NCBI RefSeq assembly: GCF_029960785.1
Contig: NZ_JASBQE010000122.1
Span: forward strand, 1 to 33,183
DNA from: Polyangium sp. 15x6
Lineage (GTDB): Bacteria; Myxococcota_A; Polyangia; Polyangiales; Polyangiaceae
Direction of reading: 5' to 3'
DNA: 33,183 nucleotides
The position numbers were made by a program, and so were the translations under genes. This document shows positions 24,173 through 33,183 of this stretch, piece after piece; positions within the stretch are counted from its first letter, which is position 1; every line of letters starts with the position of its first letter. The notes under the pieces are model-generated. The model was not told where the DNA came from and searched no databases. It worked only from the letters and a program-made list of their open reading frames with translations.

Positions 24173-24985
24173 ATGGCTGATCCGACGATCCTGATAGGGG
24201 CGGTCGCATACGACCCGAAGGTCGTGACCATCTGGGAGGGCATGCGTGAGCACTTCCAGGAGCACGGCGTGTCCCTCGATTTCGCGCTTTTCTCCAGCTA
24301 CGAGCGGCAGATCGAGGCCCTGCTCCACGGGCACGTCGACATCGCCTGGAACTCGGGCATCTCCCATGTGCGTGTGAAGCGGCGCACCGAAGGTAAGTCC
24401 ATCGGCATCGCCATGCGCGACCGGGACCGCGACGTCTGCGCGAAGATCCTCATCCGCCGGGAGGTCGTCGTTCGGAAGCTCACGGATCTGCACGGAAAGG
24501 TGCTGGCCGTGGGGACGCGGGACTCGGCGCAGTCGCGGATCTTGCCGCTCTACTACTTGAAGCAGGCAGGCGTGGATCTGAACCAGGTGAAGATCCTCGC
24601 GTTCGACTCCGACGTCGGCAAGCACGGCGACACGGGCGCGAGCGAGCTCGCGGTGCTCGCGGCCGTGCATGAAGGTCGGGCCCACGCGGGCGCGGTCGGG
24701 AGCCTCGTCTTCCAGGCCGAGCAGGCGGCGGGGCACGTCGATCCGCGCATCGTCGACGTCCTCTGGACGACGCCGACGTTCGACCTGCGCATGTTCGACG
24801 CGATGCCCACGCTCGCCGCGGACAAGATCGAGGCGTTCAAGCGCATCCTCTCGGAGATGGCGTACGCGAACCCGAAGCACCGCAAGCTGCTCGACATGGA
24901 AGGGCTGCGCCGCTGGATCCCGGGTCGCGAGATGAGCTACGCGCCCGTGCGCGCCGCGCTCGACGATCTACCCGGCTTCGGCTGA
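24173..24985 (+). CDS. PhnD-like substrate-binding protein without signal peptide
   Basis: A 270-residue protein of the phosphate/phosphite/phosphonate-binding type II periplasmic protein family. It shows the opening TILIGAVAYDPKVVTIWEGM, FSSYERQIEALLHGHVDIAWNSGISHV, LHGKVLAVGTRDSAQSRILPLYYLKQAGVDLN and the late segment MPTLAADKIEAFKRILSEM. It lacks a signal peptide or lipobox: the mature fold starts a few residues after the ATG. No ABC permease or ATPase gene is nearby. It may be a cytoplasmic sensor or enzyme-like derivative rather than a transporter subunit. The ATG at 24173 is supported by AAAAGG upstream. Its 3' end abuts hairpin module D1 (2 nt). Confidence 0.85.
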   Translation: MADPTILIGAVAYDPKVVTIWEGMREHFQEHGVSLDFALFSSYERQIEALLHGHVDIAWNSGISHVRVKRRTEGKSIGIAMRDRDRDVCAKILIRREVVVRKLTDLHGKVLAVGTRDSAQSRILPLYYLKQAGVDLNQVKILAFDSDVGKHGDTGASELAVLAAVHEGRAHAGAVGSLVFQAEQAAGHVDPRIVDVLWTTPTFDLRMFDAMPTLAADKIEAFKRILSEMAYANPKHRKLLDMEGLRRWIPGREMSYAPVRAALDDLPGFG

Positions 24986-24987
24986 GC

Positions 24988-25276
24988 GCGGGGCTTTGCC
25001 CCGCACCCCAGAAGGGGGCTGTCCGCCCCCTTCACCCCGGACCAGGCACGGCCTGGACCGAGGGCCGAGAAACCGCGCGATGCGCGGTTTCTCGGACGAG
25101 CCCGTGGCGAGACCACGAGCGGCGTTGCCAACCAAGACAGCAGCGCGGTCGTTCCTGGTCGCGACGTTCTCCCTGTCGACAGCGCGCATCGCGCGCTGTC
25201 GCCCCGGGTCCAGCGCTTGCGCTGGTTCGGGTCCAGGGGCGAACAGCCCCTGGTCGGGCCCGGGGTGAAACCCCGG
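24988..25276. repeat. Inverted pair of gene-end four-hairpin modules, copies D1 and D2
   Basis: Fills the 302-bp gap between two convergent genes. D1: hairpin 4 (24988-25004), 3 (25011-25033), 2 (25042-25056), 1 (25065-25095, 14-bp stem, GAT loop = ATC on the other strand). D2: hairpin 1 (25177-25201, 11-bp stem, ATC loop), 2 (25210-25225), 3 (25233-25253), 4 (25260-25276). The hairpin 1 stems (CCGAGAAACCGCGC in D1, CGACAGCGCGC in D2) are unrelated to each other and to the other copies, but fold the same way. The core between them shares ACCAAGAC and CCTGGTC with the B core. Confidence 0.85.
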
Positions 25277-25287
25277 CGAGACGCCCT

Positions 25288-28200
25288 TTATTCGAACTCG
25301 AGCCGCCAGCGCAAATCGGCGCCGAGGTTACCGAGCGGCGAGGCCGAGACGTCGTTCGTGTTGTCGTATGCGCCCTGCACGATGACGCGTTTGCCGAGGC
25401 GCCACTCGATGCTCGAGCGGACTTCGCGGTTCTCGGTGATGCCCGTCGTCACGGTGGCGCGCACGTCCTCCGTGATGCGCTTGCCGAGCGTGACCGTGGG
25501 CTCGGTGCGGCCCGTGCGCGACGAGTACGACGTGCCGAACCGGAACTCGTCGATGAGCGGCACGATCGTCTTCACGGCCTTGTCTGCGCCGGTCAGCGCG
25601 GCGAGCGCTTCGAGGCCTACGGTCTCGCCGAGGGACGACGCGAGCCCGCGATCCATCTCGGCTCGCGTGAGGCCGAGCGTCAACAAGAGGACGATGTCCT
25701 CCTGCCCGAGCGGCGGATCACTCGTGAGGTCGAGCTTCACGTTCTCCTGATCGCCGTGGGCGTAGAGGTTGATGCGCCACTGCTGCCCGAGCGTCGCCGT
25801 CGCCGCTGCGCTCGTGCTCGTGTCCGCCGGCGCCGTGCCCGCGGCGCTCGTCGCTGCGTAGCGCCGATATTCGGTCTGCGCGCGCAGATCGATCCGCGGC
25901 ACGAGACGCAGCGGATCGTCGAACCGAACCGAGCCTTCGCGCACCGTGAACTCGCTGTTTCGCAGCCGCAGCTTCGAGTCCGGCAGGATGCGCAGGTTGC
26001 CCCGCGCGCCGTAACGCTGGTTCGTCCCGGAGAGCGCGAGCCCCGGCGGCGTCACTTCGAGCAGCATGTCGACGAGCCCGTTCGAGAAGCGCATCGGCCG
26101 CGGTGAGACCACGTTCACGTCGAAGCGCAGCGCGTCGTTCTTCGGGTCGTACGTCTCCACCGCGGTGCGCTTCGGCCCGCCTGCGAGCTGGTTCAGATCG
26201 AGGCTCAGCGCGATCGGCCGCGAGTACGTGAACGACGTCAGCGACACCGTCCCCTTCACCTCGGGCAGATTCTTCTCCGCGCGCTCCTCGTCGGACGTGC
26301 TTGGCCGGAACGTCGCGGCGAGATCGGCGTCCGCGGTCAGGTTGATGCCATCGCCGAGCGGCATCTTCACGCCGCGCGCGACGATCGAGGCCTCGGCCGT
26401 GCCGAGTTCGAAGCCTCGGATCGGCATGCGCCCCGTCAAGCTCACCTCGCCGCCGCCGACCTTCGCCGCGCCGCGCAGGATGCGCACCTCGCTGTTCGTC
26501 ACCGCGACGTCCACCTCGACGTCGTCGATCGACACGGGCAAACCTCGCAGCGCGAGCTCGCCGCCGCGCAGCCGCGCCGAACCTCCGTACCGCAGCGCGT
26601 TCGTCGTGCCCTGCACCCGCAGGTTCGCCTCGAGCGACCCCTTCGCCCGCGAGACCTGCGGCATGTCCGCGGACAAACGCCCGAGATCGAGCGGCCCCAC
26701 GCGCAGCCCCACGTCGAACTCCGGCGCGGTCACGAGCCTCTGCACGCGGCCGCCGAGCGCGATCGGCGCCGACAGACCCGAGCCACTCTGCACCACGAGA
26801 TCGAGATCGGGCAGCGCGAGCGTGTTGTTCTGCACGACGATCGGCCCCGGCGTCCCGCGCAGCGACACGCGCCGCCCGCCGCGTTCGAGATCGAGCCCCG
26901 TCAGCGCCACGACCACGTCGCTCTTCGCGAGATCGTCGAGCGGCAGACGCCGGATCTCGAGCGCCGCGTCGAGGCTCCCGTGCGGCGGGGGGGCGCTGAA
27001 GGCGACGCCGGGGATCAGGTTCGCGAGCGTGCCGAGATCGAGCCCGCGCGTCGTGAGCTTGCCCGTCACGACCTTGTGCTTCTGGCGCGTGATGCGCACG
27101 TCCTCGAGCGCGAGTTGCCCGCCCGCGAGCATCCCGTCGACGCGGAACGTGCCCGCGGACGTGTCCCTTTCGAACTCGGCCCGATCGAAGGGCCCCGAGC
27201 GCGGGTTGCCGCAGCGCGTCCAGCCGTTCGTCTTCACCTGCGTGCTCTCGGATCCCATCAGCACGCGGAGCTCGGACGACGGCAGCGACGAGGGCCCGAT
27301 CCGGATCGGCGAGATCTGCACGTCGGCCTGCGCTTCGAGCTGGCTCACCGTCCCCGAGATGTTCGCGATCGCCGAGATCGAGCCGTCGAGCGGCTTGCCC
27401 ATGCGGCCGAGCGCGTCGAGGTGATCGATCGGGATCCCCGTGGCGATCGCCTGCCCCGACACACGCCCGCCCGGACGAATCGACACGGTCGCGAGCAGCG
27501 AGCCCGAGCCCTTGCGCAGGCTCGCCGCGTGCACGTCGAGGTTCATCCCCGCGGCGCCCGCCTCGCGATCTTCCCAGTCGAGATCCACGTCGACGTCGCC
27601 GTCGGAATACTTCTCGCCGAAGAGCGCCACCTCTTCGAGGTGCATCTTCGTCTTCACGCGCAGGCGGCCCGCGCCGCAGCGATCCTCGGGCCCGCCGACC
27701 ACGAAGTGCACACGCGCCGTTCCGCTCGCGTTGCCGTCGATGTCGGCGAAGCGCGGATCGTCGTCGAGGTGCACGACCCGGTAGAAGTCGTGGAGCCAGA
27801 GGTGCGGCGCGGCCTGCGTGTCGATCTCCGCGTCGACCACCACGTTCGGCCCCGCGTCGAAGTCGATGTGCACCTCGGGCGCGCGGATCTTGCTGTCGCC
27901 CTTGCGCAGGTGCACGTCGGCGAGGCGCAGATCGAACGGCTCGAAGAACACGCGCGCGCTCTCCACGTCACCGAACGAGAACGCCGCGAACTCGAAGCCC
28001 TTGATCGATGCGTCGGCCTCGATCTTCGGCCGCGTGAACGGCCCGCGCGCCGCGGCCGTGATCTCCGCGATCCCCGCGATCGGGATGTTCTTGAGCGGCG
28101 AGATCTCCGACAGATCGACGTGCGATCCCTTCGCGATCTCGATGTCGAGGAAGCTCTTGAAGAACAGCTTTACCGTGGTGTGGAGCTCCGACTTCGGCGT

Positions 28201-29712
28201 CTCGATCGACACGTCGTCGAGCACGATCCCCGTCGGACGCACACGGAACGCGCCGCGCAGCTTGCCCTCGGCCACGCCCATCATGTGCCCGCGCGCGGGA
28301 TCCGTCGTGGGTTTGTCGAAGACCTCGAAGTTCCGCGTCGTGAACTCCATGGGCCCGTCGAGCGAGAGCGGCGAGAGCGTCCCGCCGAACCGCTCGAAGT
28401 GACCGCGCTCGAGGTGCCACGCTACGTGCGCCTGCGGGTGCACGCCGAGATCCCGGAGCAGCCCCGGGAACTGGATGTCGCGCAGCTCGATCGGACCCGC
28501 GTTGAGCGGCGCGCCCGGCGCGAAGGGCTCGATCTTCACGTCGGCGATCGTCCCCGTCCCGTCGGCCCACCCGAGCTCGATCTTCGACACGCGCACCACG
28601 TCCTCGGCGATCGACACCTCGCCCTCGAACGTCGACGCGAAGACCTTGCCCGACAGCCCCGGCCGATTCGCCTCGATGCGCCCCACCACGCGCGGCAGCG
28701 TGGACTTGCCGTCGTGCTCGACCTCCACGTCGAGCCCCACCGCGCCCGTGAGCCACGGCGTGTCCACGAAGCGATGCGCGATCGGCACCGGCAGCCGCGT
28801 CCGCACGCGGCCACGAAACGCCGGCATCGCGAGCGGCGCCCCGCCTTTCGGTAGCTCCACGCGCAGCGCGCCGAGCTCGAGCTCCACCGAGCGCCAGTCG
28901 TCCTTCCCGAGCTCGCACCCCGGGCTCGTCTCCGCGTCCGGATCGAGATCCGCCGCGCCGAGCAGCCGGAGCCGTCGGACGAGCAGCCCCTCCGCGTCGA
29001 CGCGCACGCGCGTGTCGAGCCGGCAGATCACGTCCTCGTCGACCATGTCTTCGTCGGGTCGACCGGGCATGGGGTGCGTCCGGACGATCGTGCTTTTTCC
29101 GGCGCGGAGCGCGATCTCGAAGGCTCCGTCGTCCTCCGCGGACACGTCCACGTCGACCTCGCTCGTCACGACGTGAACGCCCTCGACGAGCGCGTCGATC
29201 CGCGCGTCCGTCACGGCGAGCGACGAGAACGGGGCGCGCGTCTTCTCGGCCGACGGCTGCGAGGCCGGCAGCTGGAGCGTGAGGTTCTTGAGCGCGCCGC
29301 CCTCGACGACGGCGCGGATCCGCGGCCCGAGCACCTCGACCTCGCCCACGTCGAGCTGCCCGTCGAGCAGGGAGAACACCCGCGGACGAACGCTGACCCG
29401 CTCCACCGAGAGCACGGGTGCGCCGCCGTCGGTCGCGTCGACGACCAGCTCTTCGAGATCGATCGCCATCGGCCAGGCCTGCACGGCGACCTGGTAACGC
29501 GCGACGACGCCGAGCTCCCGTTCGATGAGCGCCGCCGTCTCGCGCGCGGCCCACGCGCGCACGGGGCCTGTTCGCACGAGCGCGCCGAGGACGAGCGGGA
29601 TGGCCCCGACCAGGGCAAACAGCACGCAGAGCGCGATGGCGAAGGCGCGGCCGACGTCGCGACGCCCGCGTTTCCGCGTGCGTTTGTTCGTCGGGGCGCT
29701 GCCGGAAGCCAT
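25288..29712 (-). CDS. tamB: Translocation and assembly module protein TamB
   Basis: A 1474-residue AsmA-like/TamB protein. A basic N-terminus and single membrane anchor (23-46) precede a very long beta-helical periplasmic region of repeating short strands (VSVRPRVFSLLDGQLDVGEVEVLGPRI and similar). The C-terminal TamB (DUF490) domain is diagnostic: SDPPLGQEDIVLLLTLGLTRAEM, FRFGTSYSSRTGRTEPTVTLGKRITEDVRATVTTGI and the end LGADLRWRLEFE. TamB-type proteins span the periplasm and help move outer-membrane proteins and lipids, with an Omp85 partner. It is somewhat longer than E. coli TamB (about 1259). Start ATG at 29712 has no Shine-Dalgarno but TAAGCT 7 nt upstream. The partner candidate is the Omp85 gene at 20811-24074. 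Confidence 0.93.
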   Translation of the reverse strand: MASGSAPTNKRTRKRGRRDVGRAFAIALCVLFALVGAIPLVLGALVRTGPVRAWAARETAALIERELGVVARYQVAVQAWPMAIDLEELVVDATDGGAPVLSVERVSVRPRVFSLLDGQLDVGEVEVLGPRIRAVVEGGALKNLTLQLPASQPSAEKTRAPFSSLAVTDARIDALVEGVHVVTSEVDVDVSAEDDGAFEIALRAGKSTIVRTHPMPGRPDEDMVDEDVICRLDTRVRVDAEGLLVRRLRLLGAADLDPDAETSPGCELGKDDWRSVELELGALRVELPKGGAPLAMPAFRGRVRTRLPVPIAHRFVDTPWLTGAVGLDVEVEHDGKSTLPRVVGRIEANRPGLSGKVFASTFEGEVSIAEDVVRVSKIELGWADGTGTIADVKIEPFAPGAPLNAGPIELRDIQFPGLLRDLGVHPQAHVAWHLERGHFERFGGTLSPLSLDGPMEFTTRNFEVFDKPTTDPARGHMMGVAEGKLRGAFRVRPTGIVLDDVSIETPKSELHTTVKLFFKSFLDIEIAKGSHVDLSEISPLKNIPIAGIAEITAAARGPFTRPKIEADASIKGFEFAAFSFGDVESARVFFEPFDLRLADVHLRKGDSKIRAPEVHIDFDAGPNVVVDAEIDTQAAPHLWLHDFYRVVHLDDDPRFADIDGNASGTARVHFVVGGPEDRCGAGRLRVKTKMHLEEVALFGEKYSDGDVDVDLDWEDREAGAAGMNLDVHAASLRKGSGSLLATVSIRPGGRVSGQAIATGIPIDHLDALGRMGKPLDGSISAIANISGTVSQLEAQADVQISPIRIGPSSLPSSELRVLMGSESTQVKTNGWTRCGNPRSGPFDRAEFERDTSAGTFRVDGMLAGGQLALEDVRITRQKHKVVTGKLTTRGLDLGTLANLIPGVAFSAPPPHGSLDAALEIRRLPLDDLAKSDVVVALTGLDLERGGRRVSLRGTPGPIVVQNNTLALPDLDLVVQSGSGLSAPIALGGRVQRLVTAPEFDVGLRVGPLDLGRLSADMPQVSRAKGSLEANLRVQGTTNALRYGGSARLRGGELALRGLPVSIDDVEVDVAVTNSEVRILRGAAKVGGGEVSLTGRMPIRGFELGTAEASIVARGVKMPLGDGINLTADADLAATFRPSTSDEERAEKNLPEVKGTVSLTSFTYSRPIALSLDLNQLAGGPKRTAVETYDPKNDALRFDVNVVSPRPMRFSNGLVDMLLEVTPPGLALSGTNQRYGARGNLRILPDSKLRLRNSEFTVREGSVRFDDPLRLVPRIDLRAQTEYRRYAATSAAGTAPADTSTSAAATATLGQQWRINLYAHGDQENVKLDLTSDPPLGQEDIVLLLTLGLTRAEMDRGLASSLGETVGLEALAALTGADKAVKTIVPLIDEFRFGTSYSSRTGRTEPTVTLGKRITEDVRATVTTGITENREVRSSIEWRLGKRVIVQGAYDNTNDVSASPLGNLGADLRWRLEFE

Positions 29713-29725
29713 GACGCCGAGCTTA
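29710..29725 (-). promoter_or_regulatory. Leaderless-type promoter of tamB
   Basis: On the minus strand TAAGCT (29720-29725) is followed by 7 nt and the ATG of tamB. The spacing matches three other genes in the window. Confidence 0.5.
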
Positions 29726-29870
29726 CCTCAGGCCTGTCCCCCGTGCCGGGATCACCGTTCGCGAGGCCCTTCAGCGCTTTACGTGGCTCGAGAATCCTGG
29801 AAACATCCGGCTGTCTTGCGTGCGAGGTCCGGGTGCGCGTGTGCTCGGCCTCGTGTTGTTCGGAGGGCCG

Positions 29871-31574
<1,704 letters not shown>

Positions 31575-31581
31575 CGTTTCC

Positions 31582-31638
31582 CGAGAGGTAGCCCGGCGAC
31601 GCTCCGCGTCGCGGCGCATCACCGGGGCTTTCCTCTCG
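31582..31638. terminator. Bidirectional hairpin between convergent genes
   Basis: A nested inverted repeat: CGAGAGG (31582-31588) with CCTCTCG (31632-31638), then AGCCCGG with CCGGGGCT and CGACGC with GCGTCG inside. It starts 7 nt past one stop and ends 8 nt before the other. It is unrelated in sequence to the four-hairpin modules. Confidence 0.6.
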
Positions 31639-31646
31639 TATCCCCG

Positions 31647-32705
31647 CTACTTCACGCCATAGGTCGCCACGACGGGGGCATGGTCCGTCGCCGCGTCGAC
31701 GTCATCGCCGTGGCGAATGGTCACCGACGCCTGATCGAGCATCCCCGCGAGCAGCGGATTCGACATCTGGTGGTCCACGAGCTCCAGCGTTCCCTGATAA
31801 TCGTACGTCCATCGATCGTTTGTCGGGACGAAATCTGGCGCATTCGTGTATGTCCCGTCCCCCTCGCCCATGACGGCGAGGTGCGGCGGCGAGCCCGGCG
31901 TGTCATTGAAATCGCCCAGCACCAGCACCGCCCGTGACGGGTCCTCCTTCACGAGTGCATTCGCGATCGCGCGCGTGCGTTGCGCCTCCGCGAGACGCTT
32001 GTTCGGATTGTCGTCCTCCTTCGCCTTGAAATGCACCCCGAGGAGCACGATCTTTCGCCCGTTGTAGGTCAGGTGGTACTCGGGGCAGTCGCGCGAGAAT
32101 CGATACGTCGGCCCCACCGTCCCGTTCAGCGGGAATTGCTCGTCCTTGTGCGAGACCACCTGGTCGATCGGCAGCTTCGATAGAATCGCGATGTCAATGC
32201 CGCGCGGATCGTTCCCATCCACGATCCCGATGCTCGTGTATTTCCCTCCGAGCTCGTTCTGCACGAGGTCCGACAGCGACGCCTCGTTCTCCACCTCCTG
32301 GAGCACCACCACGTCCGCGTCGATCGCCGAGAGCACCACGCCGATCTCCTTCCGATGGGCCACGTATTGCGCCGTCGTCCGCACCACCTCGTCCACCGCG
32401 GCGCTGTCGTTCTTGTCGTTCAGGTAATTGCGCACGTTCCAGTTGACGACGCGCAGCGGCATCGGATCTTTCGGCGCCCCTCCGCCGCTCCCGCCCGCTC
32501 CGCCGGCTCCGCCGCTCCCGCCGCCCCCGCCGGCGTCGCCGCCCGAGCCGCCCTCCCGGACGCGGCCATCCTGTCCGCATCCACCGCTCGAAAGCACGAG
32601 CAGCGCTGCGGCGAGCGCGCCGCTCGCCGTGAGCCTTCCCGCGCGGGCGAGGCCTGTCCATCCACCAAAACGAGAGCCTTGGGACCTAGAAGAAGCATGC
32701 AACAT
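31647..32705 (-). CDS. Endonuclease/exonuclease/phosphatase-fold lipoprotein
   Basis: A 352-residue predicted lipoprotein. The signal ends LVLSSGGC (Cys43), followed by a Gly-Gly-x linker and an intact EEP fold: NWNVRNY, LQEVEN (catalytic Glu), GVHFKAKED, LGDFND (D/N metal site) and TDHAPVVATYG (terminal His-Asp motif). The family includes Mg-dependent DNases and phosphodiesterases; surface location suggests an extracellular nuclease, but phosphatase activity is not excluded. ATG at 32705 is the most likely start; an upstream in-frame ATG at 32789 would give an unusually long n-region. It is divergent to the next lipoprotein gene. Confidence 0.9.
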   Translation of the reverse strand: MLHASSRSQGSRFGGWTGLARAGRLTASGALAAALLVLSSGGCGQDGRVREGGSGGDAGGGGGSGGAGGAGGSGGGAPKDPMPLRVVNWNVRNYLNDKNDSAAVDEVVRTTAQYVAHRKEIGVVLSAIDADVVVLQEVENEASLSDLVQNELGGKYTSIGIVDGNDPRGIDIAILSKLPIDQVVSHKDEQFPLNGTVGPTYRFSRDCPEYHLTYNGRKIVLLGVHFKAKEDDNPNKRLAEAQRTRAIANALVKEDPSRAVLVLGDFNDTPGSPPHLAVMGEGDGTYTNAPDFVPTNDRWTYDYQGTLELVDHQMSNPLLAGMLDQASVTIRHGDDVDAATDHAPVVATYGVK

Positions 32706-32953
32706 GCGCTCAGTGTCCCGTCGCCATTCCGGCGCGGCAAGTCCCGCGTCGTTTCTCGGCTTCCTCGACGTGGTCAGGTCCGCGACCATCCCCCGCCACT
32801 TTGCGCGAGGGGTTGTCGGATCGCCGTTCGGGGCCGGCTGGGCGCGCGGACAATGAATGCAAAGGGCGGCTCCCTTTCTTTACAGGATCGCCCGGCCCAT
32901 GCGACGATCGCTTTTGACCCGGGCATTTGCCCGGGCGCTTGCAGGAGTCGGGC
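32706..32953. other. Divergent spacer between two lipoprotein genes
   Basis: 248 bp holding two small hairpins, AAAGGG/CCCTTT (32861-32877) and CCCGGGC-ATTT-GCCCGGG (32918-32935). The second lies just upstream of the ribosome site of the right-hand gene and would be in its leader. I could not pick a convincing promoter. Confidence 0.45.
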
Positions 32954-33183
32954 ATGCGAAATATCACGCGCGTCACGCTGGTCGCCGGCGTATTTTCTCT
33001 CGTCCTCGGCGCAGCCGTCGCGGGCTGCAACGGGGAAGGATCCAACACGAGCACCGGCACCCTGGGGGCGGGAGGCGCCGCCGGCAATGGGGGCTCGGGC
33101 GGCACGGCGGGCGCAGGGGGCGCGGGCGGCGTCCAGGGCCCGGGCGGCGCGGGCGGCGTCGGCGGCATCGGCGGGCAAGGCGG
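32954..33183 (+). CDS. Gly-linker lipoprotein, N-terminal fragment cut by window edge
   Basis: The frame is open to the last base, giving 76 residues. A signal peptide (MRNITRVTLVAGVFSLVLGA) with lipobox AVAGC (Cys25) is followed by a Ser/Thr stretch and a long Gly-Gly-x linker (GAGGAAGNGGSGGTAGAGG and onward). AGGAG lies about 7 nt before the ATG. The layout matches the MopE-repeat lipoprotein 3 kb to the left, so Cys/Asp repeats may follow beyond the edge; that is not visible here. Confidence 0.85.
   Translation, partial: MRNITRVTLVAGVFSLVLGAAVAGCNGEGSNTSTGTLGAGGAAGNGGSGGTAGAGGAGGVQGPGGAGGVGGIGGQG

Noticed and set aside
24075-24209. Longer start for the Omp85 gene
   Set aside because: It would overlap the divergent binding-protein gene and both promoters; the GTG at 24074 gives a normal signal peptide.
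29770-29870. Sigma-54 promoter before the MopE-repeat lipoprotein
   Set aside because: TGG-containing stretches are present but no GG/GC pair with the required -24/-12 spacing was found.

Overview
The window looks like chromosome from a large-genome, high-GC myxobacterium of the Polyangiales type (Sorangium/Polyangium/Minicystis-like). This is inferred from the roughly 70% GC coding sequence, MopE-type Cys/Asp repeat lipoproteins with long Gly-Gly-x linkers, a GC-rich recA promoter carrying a Myxococcus-like LexA site, and many uncharacterised envelope proteins. I see no rRNA, tRNA, CRISPR array, insertion sequence or prophage gene.

Layout. 169-1368 (-) is an MFS drug exporter. 1682-3616 (-) is biosynthetic arginine decarboxylase (speA) behind a long structured leader, preceded by a small basic protein (3882-4250, -). 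4527-5021 (+) is a ferritin-like protein, followed closely by a GNAT acetyltransferase (5072-5899, +). 6218-10357 (-) is a very large exported TPR+HEAT protein, preceded by an M61 peptidase of lower GC (10424-12328, -) and an HtrA-like lipoprotein protease (12569-13849, -). 13933-15306 (-) is an unknown membrane protein. 15376-16098 (+) is a membrane protein with a Cys/His zinc module. 16138-17763 (+) has an all-beta N-terminus and a coiled coil built from 14-residue repeats. Then comes a minus-strand block: Omp85/TamA-like protein (20811-24074), recA (19481-20602), sixA-like phosphatase (18936-19433) and an HD-domain protein (17888-18856). A signal-less PhnD-like binding protein (24173-24985, +) lies between the Omp85 gene and tamB (25288-29712, -). 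The right end holds a MopE-repeat lipoprotein (29871-31574, +), an exonuclease/endonuclease/phosphatase lipoprotein (31647-32705, -) and the start of another Gly-linker lipoprotein (32954 to the edge, +).

The most unusual feature is not a gene. Six copies of a roughly 110-125 bp module, each made of four consecutive hairpins, sit at gene 3' ends (at 58-166, 5912-6017, 6105-6209, 17771-17872, 24988-25095 and 25177-25276). The distal hairpin always starts within 2-15 nt of a stop codon. Stem sequences change between copies while pairing, order and loops are kept. At two convergent gene pairs the modules form head-to-head inverted pairs around a related core of about 80 nt. A second unusual signal is a set of genes with no Shine-Dalgarno and a TAnnnT hexamer exactly 7 nt before the start codon (5072, 10357, 16138, 29712), which suggests leaderless transcripts.

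Functionally, the window is dominated by envelope biogenesis and surface proteins (Omp85/TamA-like, TamB, HtrA-like, M61, TPR/HEAT, lipoproteins). Housekeeping genes (recA, speA) carry recognisable regulatory DNA.
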